Assembly: GCA_023267045.1 (NCBI GenBank)
Contig: JAHFOB010000006.1
Coordinates: 1 to 48,330, forward strand
Direction: 5' to 3'
Origin: Candidatus Zambryskiibacteriota bacterium
Lineage (GTDB): Bacteria > Patescibacteriota > Minisyncoccia > Phycocordibacterales > DATDWN01
Length of the DNA: 48,330 nt
The notes beneath the pieces were generated by a model. The model ran no database searches, was not told the DNA's origin, and was given only the letters and a program-made list of their open reading frames with translations. A program made the position numbers and the translations under genes. How positions within the stretch are numbered: the first letter of the stretch is position 1; every line of letters begins with the position of its first letter. Shown here piece after piece: positions 7,437 to 15,167 of the stretch.

Positions 7437-7631
7437 ATGCCGAATGGGGCCATGGTCTACAACGGGGTAGCGATTGAGATGCAGTACATTGGCCTTTCTC
7501 TGGATGAGGTCATTGCGAAAAGGCAAAGAGAAAACAAAAGTGAGAGAGATATCCCACCCGAAATATGGGGCTGGGAATGTACTCCACTTTTGTCACAAAC
7601 GAAACAAAACCAGAACGGGAACAGACGCTAG
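7437..7631 (+). CDS. Hypothetical 64-aa protein
   Basis: No family recognised. The ATG at 7437 (MPNGAMVYNG) is chosen over the TTG at 7425 because GGAG at 7427-7430 is then correctly placed. The sequence is soluble and hydrophilic, with YIGLSLDEVIAKRQRENKSERD in the middle and WGWECTPLL near the end. It is a plus-strand single-gene unit with its own promoter and terminator, inserted between mraY and ftsW, which are both on the minus strand. Its G+C is visibly higher than its neighbours'. Probably an acquired orphan. Confidence 0.65.
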   Translation: MPNGAMVYNGVAIEMQYIGLSLDEVIAKRQRENKSERDIPPEIWGWECTPLLSQTKQNQNGNRR

Positions 7632-7647
7632 TTGTCTGTTCCCTTTC
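7617..7647 (+). terminator. Terminator overlapping the stop of the 64-aa gene
   Basis: A perfect 10-bp stem GGGAACAGAC (7617-7626) / GTCTGTTCCC (7634-7643), followed by TTTC. The stop codon lies in the loop. Confidence 0.85.
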
Positions 7648-7655
7648 TATTTACA

Positions 7656-8714
7656 CTAACTTATGAGTGCAACAATCACCCCAGATATTGCAAAAACAAC
7701 ACTAATAATCCAATATCGCATAACTATTTTTTCACGAGACCAGCCCATAGCTTCAAAATGATGATGAAGCGGAGCAACTTTGAAAACTCGTCGTTTTCCA
7801 AAATATTTATAAACATTTATTTGAATAATAACTGACAGAGATGTTATGACCAGTGGAAAAGCGATAACCATAAGTAAAAGCACAGAATTTGTTAGAAAAG
7901 CGATAACCGAAAGCGTTACGGTAAGGCCAAGCATGCCTGTTTCTCCCATATAAAACCGAGCTGGCGGAACATTAAACCAGAGAAAAGCTAGAGTCCCTCC
8001 GGCAATAACCGCGCACAGAGCTGAAATATCTATTTGATTGTGAACAAAAGCAATAACTGCGTAGGCGGTAAAGATCGTACCCATCACTCCACCAGAAAGT
8101 CCATCCACACCATCAATCACACTGGTTGAAAAAACACCAAGCATAACAAGAATAAAGAAAGGTATGAACCAAATACCAAGCTCTAATTCCCCACCGAAAG
8201 GTATGTGTACTGAAGTTGCCTGCAGTTTATCGTAAAACCAAAAACTAATAACCAATCCAATAAGTACAATACAAAATATTTTTATTTTTCTGTATATGAG
8301 TGGATCTCTAGCATAGGTACCTTTACCAAAAATCTGAAGTAGGTCATCAAACAAACCGATAAAACTAGCTAGGATAAGTGTTGCAAGAGGAATGAGTGTT
8401 TGACTACGAGAAAAAAAGTTTAATTTTGCAGTTAAATCATTTGGAAAAATAACTGAAAGTAAATAAATAACCAGAACAGAAAGCAAAACTGAAACCCAAA
8501 TAATAACTCCACCTATGCGAGGAGTAGAGAGTTCAGCTTTTGTATTATGAACCTTTGAAAAATCATCGTTTGTTATGTCTCCCGCATCCACTCTAGCAGA
8601 CTTTTTCCACATTTTATATTTGTAGAAAATATTTGTGAAAAAAGGGGTGATGAAAATGCCGATAAAAAATGTAAGAACCGAAGGAACTACAACTTTTAAG
8701 ACATCTATAATCAT
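7656..8714 (-). CDS. mraY: Phospho-N-acetylmuramoyl-pentapeptide transferase
   Basis: Integral membrane enzyme making lipid I from UDP-MurNAc-pentapeptide and undecaprenyl phosphate. 352 aa with about ten hydrophobic segments. Diagnostic motifs are FIGLFDDLLQIFGKG (aspartate-rich), VIDGVDGLSGG, FYMGETGMLGL and the histidine-rich loop PLHHHFEAMGW. Starts 3 bases after asnB stops, so it is cotranscribed with it. Confidence 0.96.
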   Translation of the reverse strand: MIIDVLKVVVPSVLTFFIGIFITPFFTNIFYKYKMWKKSARVDAGDITNDDFSKVHNTKAELSTPRIGGVIIWVSVLLSVLVIYLLSVIFPNDLTAKLNFFSRSQTLIPLATLILASFIGLFDDLLQIFGKGTYARDPLIYRKIKIFCIVLIGLVISFWFYDKLQATSVHIPFGGELELGIWFIPFFILVMLGVFSTSVIDGVDGLSGGVMGTIFTAYAVIAFVHNQIDISALCAVIAGGTLAFLWFNVPPARFYMGETGMLGLTVTLSVIAFLTNSVLLLMVIAFPLVITSLSVIIQINVYKYFGKRRVFKVAPLHHHFEAMGWSREKIVMRYWIISVVFAISGVIVALIS

Positions 8715-8717
8715 GAA

Positions 8718-10544
8718 TTATTTTTCAATAAAGACATTGTACCATAAAGCCAACATGAGGAGAGTGTATATTTTTCTGGAATTATCAGCTTTTTTAGAAA
8801 TATGATCTTTAATTAAGTTTGTTATATATGCCACATCCATGTGTGACTTTATATAATCATTTTTTACTATTGTGTCGTATAAATCTCCCCTGTCTTTTGT
8901 AAACCAGTTACGAATAGGTGTCGGAAAACCAAGTTTTTTTCTATTACGAGTGGCTTCTGGAATTATTTTATCAAATGCCTGACGAAGTAAATATTTTGTC
9001 ACCCCGTGACGCCACTTAAACTGATCTGGTAAAATTCTAGATAGATTTGCCACTTCAATATCAAGAAACGGCACTCTTAACTCAAGAGAATGTGCCATAG
9101 TCATTTTGTCCGCCTTGGCCAATATATCCCCAACAAGCCATGTGTTTATGTCTATATATTGCATTTTAGTTGAGTCAAATAAGCCAGAGACTTCTTTATA
9201 TAGTGGATTAATATTCAGTAATTTCTGCTTACCCCCCTTCCACATAAAATCGATTTCAGAATTTTTGAAAATTGATGCATTACCTATATACCACTCCTCT
9301 AATTTCATATTTACTCGACGTAAATAATTTTTTCCGTAAAATTCAAACGGCAAACCTGTAAAAAACTTTAAAATACTTTTTGGAACCCAAGCCATTTTTT
9401 CTCTAGCAAAAGGTGCAAGATATATATTGTAACCACCAAAGAGTTCATCTGATCCTTCACCAGACAGAACCACTTTCACACTTTTTCGTGCTTCACGGGA
9501 AAGAAAGTACAGTCCAACCGCCGATGGGTCGGCAACAGGTTCGTCAAAATGATAAACAATTTTTTCTAAAGCATCAAAATAATCACGTGAACCAACCAGA
9601 ATATCTGTGTGATCAGTACCGAGAAAACTAGAAGTCTCTTTGGCTTCTTTTGCCTCCGTTAAACCACTCCAACCAACTGTAAAAGTTTTGACTTTTCTTG
9701 CACCACGAATCTTCTGCATAAGTGTCGTGATGATACTGCTATCTATTCCTCCAGATAGAAACGCTCCGACTGGAACATCGGCTATCATATGATGCTCCAC
9801 AGAATCTCTCATCGTGTCAAAGAGACACTTTGACATTGTTTTTTCATCCATTTTTTCAGTCTGTTCAAATTCGAAAGACCAATATTTTTTTATATTTGTT
9901 TCTCCGGTCAAAATATCAATGTGTATAGAGTGCCCTGGCAAAAGTTTGTAAACATTTTTGAAAAATGTCTCGACAAGTGGGTTATACTGAAAAGAAAGAT
10001 AGTTAAAGACGGCGCTATCATTTACTTCTGGCTTAAATCCAGGAAAAGTCAGGAAACTTTTTATTTCGGAAGAAAAAGCTACAATTTTCTTGTCTTGAAT
10101 CAGATAATACAGCGGTTTAATGCCGAAAAAATCTCGAGCTAAAAAAACCTGATGTGTTTCTGTATTATAAATGCAAAACGTAAACATGCCACGAAGTCGG
10201 GTCAACATTTTTTGGCCGTATTCCTCATACATGTGCAAAATAACTTCTGTATCTGTTTTTGTTTTAAATTTATAACCTCTTACAACTAGCTCCTCACGAA
10301 GTTCTTTGTAGTTATATATTTCACCATTAAAAAAAATCAGTAATTTTTCGTCTTTGGAAGTGATTGGTTGTCGTCCAGAAGCAAGGTCGATGATAGACAA
10401 TCTGCGCATTCCTAGACCGACGTATTTATCGACATAAAAGCCCTGATCGTCAGGACCTCTATGAATCAAAGTGGAGACCATGTCCCCTATAACCTTCTCT
10501 TTATTGTCTATATTTGGCTCTATTAGGCCAGCTATTCCACACAT
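8718..10544 (-). CDS. asnB: Asparagine synthetase (glutamine-hydrolysing)
   Basis: Transfers amide nitrogen from glutamine to aspartate via aspartyl-AMP. 608 aa. The class II glutaminase domain begins MCGIAGL with the catalytic Cys2 and contains LIHRGPDDQG. The synthetase domain has the PP-loop LSGGIDSS and SGEGSDELFGGY. All hallmark residues are present. In an envelope operon it may alternatively act on another acceptor, since many AsnB-like enzymes amidate cell-wall or surface intermediates, but the sequence itself is ordinary AsnB. Confidence 0.93.
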   Translation of the reverse strand: MCGIAGLIEPNIDNKEKVIGDMVSTLIHRGPDDQGFYVDKYVGLGMRRLSIIDLASGRQPITSKDEKLLIFFNGEIYNYKELREELVVRGYKFKTKTDTEVILHMYEEYGQKMLTRLRGMFTFCIYNTETHQVFLARDFFGIKPLYYLIQDKKIVAFSSEIKSFLTFPGFKPEVNDSAVFNYLSFQYNPLVETFFKNVYKLLPGHSIHIDILTGETNIKKYWSFEFEQTEKMDEKTMSKCLFDTMRDSVEHHMIADVPVGAFLSGGIDSSIITTLMQKIRGARKVKTFTVGWSGLTEAKEAKETSSFLGTDHTDILVGSRDYFDALEKIVYHFDEPVADPSAVGLYFLSREARKSVKVVLSGEGSDELFGGYNIYLAPFAREKMAWVPKSILKFFTGLPFEFYGKNYLRRVNMKLEEWYIGNASIFKNSEIDFMWKGGKQKLLNINPLYKEVSGLFDSTKMQYIDINTWLVGDILAKADKMTMAHSLELRVPFLDIEVANLSRILPDQFKWRHGVTKYLLRQAFDKIIPEATRNRKKLGFPTPIRNWFTKDRGDLYDTIVKNDYIKSHMDVAYITNLIKDHISKKADNSRKIYTLLMLALWYNVFIEK

Positions 10545-10558
10545 ATACCTAGTCTACA

Positions 10559-11509
10559 TTACTCGGCAATATAAGCCAAACTAGCCTGTACAAGCTTAGA
10601 AATATCATCAAAACGCCCATCAATAGTTGAGCCCAAAACGACGACAATAATTGGCCGACCGATAGAAGCATCAAAAGCAATAGCCAAGTTCCCGCCAGCC
10701 AAATCAGTGTAGCCTGTTTTTGAAGCGATCAGCCCAGGAATATTTCCTATATCTATGTTTGTATTTTTTACTGTATGCTCTGCATTTATAGAATCAATAG
10801 TCAGATTTTCGTATTTTGTCGCTTCAAGCAGTTGTGGCTTATTTTTCAAAATATATTCCATAAGTTTTCCGACGTCCAGTGCTGATCCATAGCCACCAGA
10901 TGTTTCTCCCTCATCCAAACCACTTTCATTTACAAAATATGTTTGTTTCAAGCCGAGTGTACGAGCTTCGTCATTCATTTTTTCAATAAAATCTTTTCTG
11001 CCCATATCATAGTTATCCGTTTTCAAATCCATCGCTCCAACTACGGATGCAACTGACCGTGCACCGTCGTTAGAAGAAACAACAAGTGAAAAATCCAAAA
11101 GATCTTTCAGTTTCCATGATTCATCAACTAAAAGTCCAGTATCTCCTTCCTCCTGCAAAAATTCTTTTTTGATTGTGACGTGAGAATTAGCCGGAAAAAG
11201 ATCTGTTGCTGTCAGTGCCATCATCATTTTTGTTAGTGATGCTAGAGGAAACTGGGCGAACTCATTTTTTTTGAAAATAACTTTCTTTTCGACCACATCA
11301 AAAACGTACACTGACTTGGCCTGTAAATCTAGATTATTAAAGGCTACCGGACTGACACTTTTGCCGGACAAAGTTTCTTTTGTTTGTGCTGGCAAATGCA
11401 TGGCTGAATAAATAACAAATGCCATAAAAGCGATGAGTAATACAATAACTGCATTTAAGACAAGAAAGACTTTTGATATTGGTTCTGGTGCTTGTTCAGT
11501 ATTTTCCAT
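10559..11509 (-). CDS. D-alanyl-D-alanine carboxypeptidase (S11, DacA-like)
   Basis: Penicillin-binding serine peptidase that trims the terminal D-Ala of peptidoglycan stems. 316 aa. An N-terminal membrane anchor (about residues 13-36) replaces the usual cleaved signal plus C-terminal amphipathic anchor of PBP5. Catalytic motifs are intact: SLTK with S91 and K94, SSN at 145-147, and KTG at 264-266. The C-terminal PBP5 domain is absent. Two bases separate it from the scpB stop, and asnB follows after 14 bases. Confidence 0.94.
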   Translation of the reverse strand: MENTEQAPEPISKVFLVLNAVIVLLIAFMAFVIYSAMHLPAQTKETLSGKSVSPVAFNNLDLQAKSVYVFDVVEKKVIFKKNEFAQFPLASLTKMMMALTATDLFPANSHVTIKKEFLQEEGDTGLLVDESWKLKDLLDFSLVVSSNDGARSVASVVGAMDLKTDNYDMGRKDFIEKMNDEARTLGLKQTYFVNESGLDEGETSGGYGSALDVGKLMEYILKNKPQLLEATKYENLTIDSINAEHTVKNTNIDIGNIPGLIASKTGYTDLAGGNLAIAFDASIGRPIIVVVLGSTIDGRFDDISKLVQASLAYIAE

Positions 11510-11511
11510 TT

Positions 11512-12084
11512 TTAATTTTCATCTTCAATTTCTGATTCCTCTGCATTTTCCTCTTTTATTTCCAATTGTTTTTGCATTTCTCTATATTGAGGCAAATCAG
11601 AAACAGATGTCAGACCGAGAAAACGCAGTGTGTCCCCCGTAATATTATAGACTACCATACGCTCGTCTGTCTTACTATTTTCTCTAGTAATAAGTCCTCG
11701 CAAAAGCAAACTGCGCAGAGCATATTGAGAATTTACCCCGCGAATATACTCAATATCTTTTTTACTGACTAGACCTTTGTAGGCAATAATAGAAAGCGTT
11801 TCAATACCCGCTCGTCCCAAGTCTCGCTCCCGCTCTTCCTTGACCATTTTTTCTATTACACTAGAAAGTTCAGGTGCTGTGACCATGACAATCTCATCAT
11901 CGTGCTCCACAATCCTGACCCCACGATTTTCCAAAATAGTACCCAACTCTTTTATTGCGCCGACCACTTCTTTTTTAGAAATGTCCAAAATTTTTGTAAG
12001 AGAGTTTATAGAAACAGGCTCCCCAATATAGAAAAGTATTGCTTCTATTTTGTTAACTAAATCATTTGTTATTTTATTGGTCAT
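11512..12084 (-). CDS. scpB: Segregation and condensation protein B
   Basis: Winged-helix kleisin-interacting subunit of the SMC-ScpAB complex. 190 aa. It shows the N-terminal IEAILFYIGEPVSI, the central RAGIETLSIIAYKG and the segment IEYIRGVNSQYALRSLL. An acidic tail of about 20 residues (EENAEESEIEDEN) extends it. The start ATG lies inside a direct repeat (TTGGTCATTGG on the plus strand, 12077 and 12091), so a repeat unit provides the initiation context. Follows scpA by about 30 bases. Confidence 0.94.
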   Translation of the reverse strand: MTNKITNDLVNKIEAILFYIGEPVSINSLTKILDISKKEVVGAIKELGTILENRGVRIVEHDDEIVMVTAPELSSVIEKMVKEERERDLGRAGIETLSIIAYKGLVSKKDIEYIRGVNSQYALRSLLLRGLITRENSKTDERMVVYNITGDTLRFLGLTSVSDLPQYREMQKQLEIKEENAEESEIEDEN

Positions 12085-12101
12085 TGGAGTTTGGTCATTG
12101 G
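12077..12101. repeat. TTGGTCATTGG direct repeat at the scpB start
   Basis: Two copies of TTGGTCATTGG (12077-12087 and 12091-12101) separated by AGT. On the minus strand they read CCAATGACCAA, and the ATG of the second is the scpB start. The same word type (CCCAATG, GGTCATTGGG) forms the palindromic region at 43551-43665. Confidence 0.75.
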
Positions 12102-12113
12102 GATTTTTTAAAT

Positions 12114-12842
12114 TTAATATCTTGGAACCCCAACAGACTGATTCTCGATTTCTATGTCATGAAAGTCTCGATCTTGACGTACTTGTATAATACCCTGTTT
12201 TACCAGCTCTAGCATAGCCAGAAAACTGACAATAATATTTACCTTTTCTTTTTTGCCAATACCAGCAAAATCCTTGAAACTCATTTTCATGCTAGTTTTT
12301 ATTCGTTCAGTTAAACTTTCTATCATTTCTTCTAAACTTATAACTTTTTGGACAACCGCTTTTGGTACACGTTCAACTTTCGGCATTGCCATGATTATCG
12401 TTTGGATTGTTTCTTCTATTCTACCAACAGAAGTATTTTTGTCTGGCGTAAACACCACCATTTTTTCTTTTGACGGCTGTCGCAAATACTCCACGTTAAT
12501 ACCAAACCGATCTTTCAGATGTCGACTTAATTCTTTATATTTTTTATATTCTCGGAGTCGTGCCTCGAGGTCTTCGATACTATGTTGTTCATCTTCGGTA
12601 AGCGAGAGCGTCGGCAAAAGCGACTTGGATTTGATGAGTACTAGTGTCGATGCGATCAATATAAAATGCGCAGAGTCAGCGATCGGAAAATTCTCCAAAC
12701 TTTTTATATAAGCAATATAGTCATCGGCAACCTGGGCAAGCGAGATATCATTTATAAAAAGTTTCCGCTTTTCAATAAGAGAAAGAAGTGTATCAAGTGG
12801 CCCTTCAAATATATGCGTTTTGACTTTGAACTCAGAGTCCAT
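12114..12842 (-). CDS. scpA: Segregation and condensation protein A
   Basis: Kleisin subunit bridging the SMC heads. 242 aa. The N-terminal domain has the signature FEGPLDTLLSLIEKRKLFINDISLAQVADDYI, and the C-terminal winged helix has VSFLAMLELVKQGIIQVRQ. The first gene of the leftward cluster, in a divergent arrangement with the acidic orphan at 12977. No smc gene is in the window. Confidence 0.94.
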   Translation of the reverse strand: MDSEFKVKTHIFEGPLDTLLSLIEKRKLFINDISLAQVADDYIAYIKSLENFPIADSAHFILIASTLVLIKSKSLLPTLSLTEDEQHSIEDLEARLREYKKYKELSRHLKDRFGINVEYLRQPSKEKMVVFTPDKNTSVGRIEETIQTIIMAMPKVERVPKAVVQKVISLEEMIESLTERIKTSMKMSFKDFAGIGKKEKVNIIVSFLAMLELVKQGIIQVRQDRDFHDIEIENQSVGVPRY

Positions 12843-12891
12843 TTGAAATTATTATAACAAAATAGCCTTATTTATGGCAGTTTTATCTCTA

Positions 12892-12921
12892 TTGACAACA
12901 GAGTATATTATATGCCATAAT
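12892..12921 (+). promoter_or_regulatory. Promoter of the acidic orphan gene
   Basis: The -35 TTGACA (12892-12897), an 18-base spacer and the -10 CATAAT (12916-12921), with TATG just upstream of the -10. Confidence 0.65.
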
Positions 12922-12976
12922 TGAAGTTGGAAGTTTTTTGACCCCTTTCCGCGCCTCTGGCGCACTGGAGCAAAGC

Positions 12977-13543
12977 ATGAGCCTCAAGAAAAAGAATCGA
13001 CTGACACCGGTCAAGCTCAAGGATCTCATCGCTGGACAGACATATCTGTACATGATTGTTTGTCTCGACGGCCAGATGATCCTCGATAAGAAAGTTTTCT
13101 ACGGCAGACCGCAGAAATACAGAGACTATCTGCACACTATTGCCGGTGGAAGCTTTCTGCGAAGCAGCTGGATGATTCAAACTCGTCATCAGAGAGCGAA
13201 AAATCCTGAGAGGGATCAACTCACGAACTTCGATTTCGCTTCCAGTATGGGGATGAGCCAAGACGGAAGATACAGTGATAACTATCACCGAATCTTCCGG
13301 TACACGATGAGAAACGAACAGCTGCTTAAGAAGCTCGCTGAACGTCAAGCGTTTGTCGAATACTTAAGCCTGATCGGTGTGAAAGACGTCGCCGAAGCGT
13401 TGGCTCGGAAAGCTCGAGGTGCAGAAACCATGGAGGAGCTCAACTACATGGATGACCACTTCGATGATTTCGATGATGACGACTTCGGGGAGACTCATGA
13501 CCTCGACGCCGAGCTAGAGGCCGACGAAAACGACTGGCCCTAG
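12977..13543 (+). CDS. Hypothetical protein with acidic C-terminal tail (188 aa)
   Basis: No family recognised. The ATG at 12977 (MSLKKKNRLTP) is preceded by CTGGAG. The in-frame TTG at 12938 lies too close to the promoter and has no ribosome-binding site. The body is basic to neutral (LKDLIAGQTYLYMIVCLDGQ, then SSWMIQTRHQRAKNPERD), while the last 35 residues are strongly acidic (DDHFDDFDDDDFGE and onward). About half of the bases are G or C in the stretch sampled, well above the neighbouring genes. It has its own promoter and terminator. The charge pattern could suit nucleic-acid mimicry or a chaperone tail, but that is speculation. Confidence 0.7.
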   Translation: MSLKKKNRLTPVKLKDLIAGQTYLYMIVCLDGQMILDKKVFYGRPQKYRDYLHTIAGGSFLRSSWMIQTRHQRAKNPERDQLTNFDFASSMGMSQDGRYSDNYHRIFRYTMRNEQLLKKLAERQAFVEYLSLIGVKDVAEALARKARGAETMEELNYMDDHFDDFDDDDFGETHDLDAELEADENDWP

Positions 13544-13560
13544 TGCTGGTCCCCAACACA

Positions 13561-13605
13561 CAACCCGTTTGCGTTCACACGCAGACGGGTTGAATTTATT
13601 TTATT
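13561..13605 (+). terminator. Terminator of the acidic orphan gene
   Basis: CAACCCGTtTGCG (13561-13573) pairs with CGCAgACGGGTTG (13580-13592), followed by an AT-rich, T-rich run. Confidence 0.8.
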
Positions 13606-13633
13606 AAATTTTAAAAATTATTCTGCTGGTCTC

Positions 13634-13756
13634 TGAATCCGTAAAATTGCCTCAGATGCTAGGCGTCGGAGATTTTTAGAGTGAGCCGTACTAAACGTAC
13701 GGTGAACGAGAAAAATTGAACGACAACAACGCAGATGAGGTGATTTTACGGATTCA
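13634..13756. repeat. Palindromic element, family 3 (aspS 3' end)
   Basis: A perfect 14-bp outer arm TGAATCCGTAAAAT (13634-13647) pairs with ATTTTACGGATTCA (13743-13756). Inside are imperfect arms around CCTCAGATGC / GCAGATGAGG and a hairpin CCGTAC-TAAA-GTACGG. The last sense codons and stop of aspS are in the right arm. I recall closely similar modules in other Parcubacteria sequences. Confidence 0.8.
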
Positions 13757-15038
13757 ATCTCTTAACATCTCGTGGGAGGTACGTCGCCTCGCGCACATTT
13801 GGCAAATCCAAAATTTTCATGATAAAACGTCCAGGGCCGATTCCTGCTCCGCCGTGTGGAGGACACCCGTATCGGAAAAAGTTTATGTAGTCTTTCAGTG
13901 GTTCGAGTGACATTCCTTTTTCTTCGGCTTGCTTGGTCAAAATATCTACACGGTGTTCTCTTTGAGCCAGCGTTGTCACTTCTAGACCACGATAGAGTAA
14001 ATCTGCTCTGCGTGAACGATCGCTTCCCTCCTCTAAACGCATGTGATAGAAAGCACTTTTTGATTTGTGATATTCATGAATGAAAACAAAGTCGTGATTG
14101 TGCTCTTTCTTAACATATTCACTTATCGCGCGTTCTTCTTCTGGAGACAAGTCATGTTCCTCTCCGCTTTCCACACCTAAACTTTTCAAAATTTTCTTTG
14201 CTTCAAGCATTGTGATGCGCGGAAAAGGCTGACTCGGAACTTCGATTTTAGTTTCAGGAAATTCTTTCAACACTTGTTCAAAGCCCGAGACAATCATTCC
14301 CTCTTCTGCATCCATGACGTCGTGATGAGAATTGACGTAAGATATTTCAAAGTCCCAACCAGTAAACTCGGTCAGGTGCCTTGTGGTAAACGACTCTTCA
14401 GCTCGAAAAACCGGTGCAACCATAAAAACTTTTTCAAAGCCACTTGCCATGCCCATTTGTTTGTAAAACTGTGGAGACTGGGCGAGATATGCTTTTCGAT
14501 CAAAATAGTTTACGGTAAAAACTTCTGCTCCCGTCTCACTCGGAGTCGACATAAATGCTGGCGGATAGAGTTGTATAAAATTATTATTGTCCCAATATTT
14601 TCTAAAACCTTTTTCAAGTGCCGTCCAAATTTTAAAGATTTTTGTTTTTTCTGGTTTTCTCAAATCAATCCAACGATAGTCAAACCGTGTCGGCGCTTCT
14701 GTTTCTTCGTCACTACCCTTCACTACCACCGGGATCGGTAGTTCAGGGTCTGCGACCGATAATACTTCCAGACTAGAGACATTTATTTCAAAGCCTCCCG
14801 GCGCTTGTTTTGCTTCTTTAACTCTTCCTGTTATCGTTATAACTGACTCATGCGATAGGCCTTTTGCAGTTTCAAATGCCGGACTCGAGGCTTCGACAAC
14901 TGTCTGGATAACACCCGTGACATCGCGAAGAATAAGAAAAATAATCTTACTCTGTACCCGAAGTGTGTGAACAAAGCCCGAAACAACGACTTCCTGTCCG
15001 ACTTGTTCACCAATATCTTTATTATACGTTCGTTTCAT
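13746..15038 (-). CDS. aspS: Aspartyl-tRNA synthetase, archaeal/eukaryotic type
   Basis: Class IIb synthetase charging tRNA-Asp, and perhaps tRNA-Asn if non-discriminating. 430 aa from the chosen start (MKRTYNKDIG). It has an N-terminal OB-fold anticodon-binding domain (about 15-105) and a catalytic domain with motif 2 around APVFRAEESFTTRHLTEF and motif 3 GGAGIGPGRFIMKILDLPNVREA ending PRDVKRLNP. It lacks the GAD insertion of ordinary bacterial AspRS, and the overall length and C-terminus match archaeal enzymes. The ATG at 15038 is chosen over the one at 15080 because the intervening 14 codons fall inside repeat element C, whose CGGGATG edge provides the start. Confidence 0.93.
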   Translation of the reverse strand: MKRTYNKDIGEQVGQEVVVSGFVHTLRVQSKIIFLILRDVTGVIQTVVEASSPAFETAKGLSHESVITITGRVKEAKQAPGGFEINVSSLEVLSVADPELPIPVVVKGSDEETEAPTRFDYRWIDLRKPEKTKIFKIWTALEKGFRKYWDNNNFIQLYPPAFMSTPSETGAEVFTVNYFDRKAYLAQSPQFYKQMGMASGFEKVFMVAPVFRAEESFTTRHLTEFTGWDFEISYVNSHHDVMDAEEGMIVSGFEQVLKEFPETKIEVPSQPFPRITMLEAKKILKSLGVESGEEHDLSPEEERAISEYVKKEHNHDFVFIHEYHKSKSAFYHMRLEEGSDRSRRADLLYRGLEVTTLAQREHRVDILTKQAEEKGMSLEPLKDYINFFRYGCPPHGGAGIGPGRFIMKILDLPNVREATYLPRDVKRLNP

Positions 15039-15138
15039 CCCGTTAGAGTTTTTAATTATTAAATTCAAAGTTATAATCAATATTAGCAGTTACATTCTAT
15101 ATTTTCCACTTACCCAAGTAGTAAAACTCTAACGGGAT
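15037..15138. repeat. Palindromic element, family 1 (copy C)
   Basis: A perfect 16-bp arm ATCCCGTTAGAGTTTT (15037-15052) pairs with AAAACTCTAACGGGAT (15123-15138) around an AT-rich interior. The left edge carries the aspS start codon. The right edge reads ATGAATCCCGTTAGA on the minus strand from 15142. 102 bp, close to copies A and D. Confidence 0.92.
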
Positions 15139-15167
15139 TCATGATGTTAAATCTTATCATATTTTAA

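Noticed and set aside
7474-7659. 61-aa plus-strand frame overlapping the 64-aa orphan
   Set aside because: It is in a different frame, has no ribosome-binding site at its start, and reads through the terminator hairpin.
12908-13348. 146-aa minus-strand frame opposite the acidic orphan
   Set aside because: Antisense shadow of a G+C-richer gene that has its own promoter, ribosome-binding site and terminator on the plus strand.
13746-15038. Asparaginyl-tRNA synthetase as the identity of the class II enzyme
   Set aside because: Motif regions and the C-terminus fit archaeal AspRS more closely than bacterial AsnRS, though a search would settle it.
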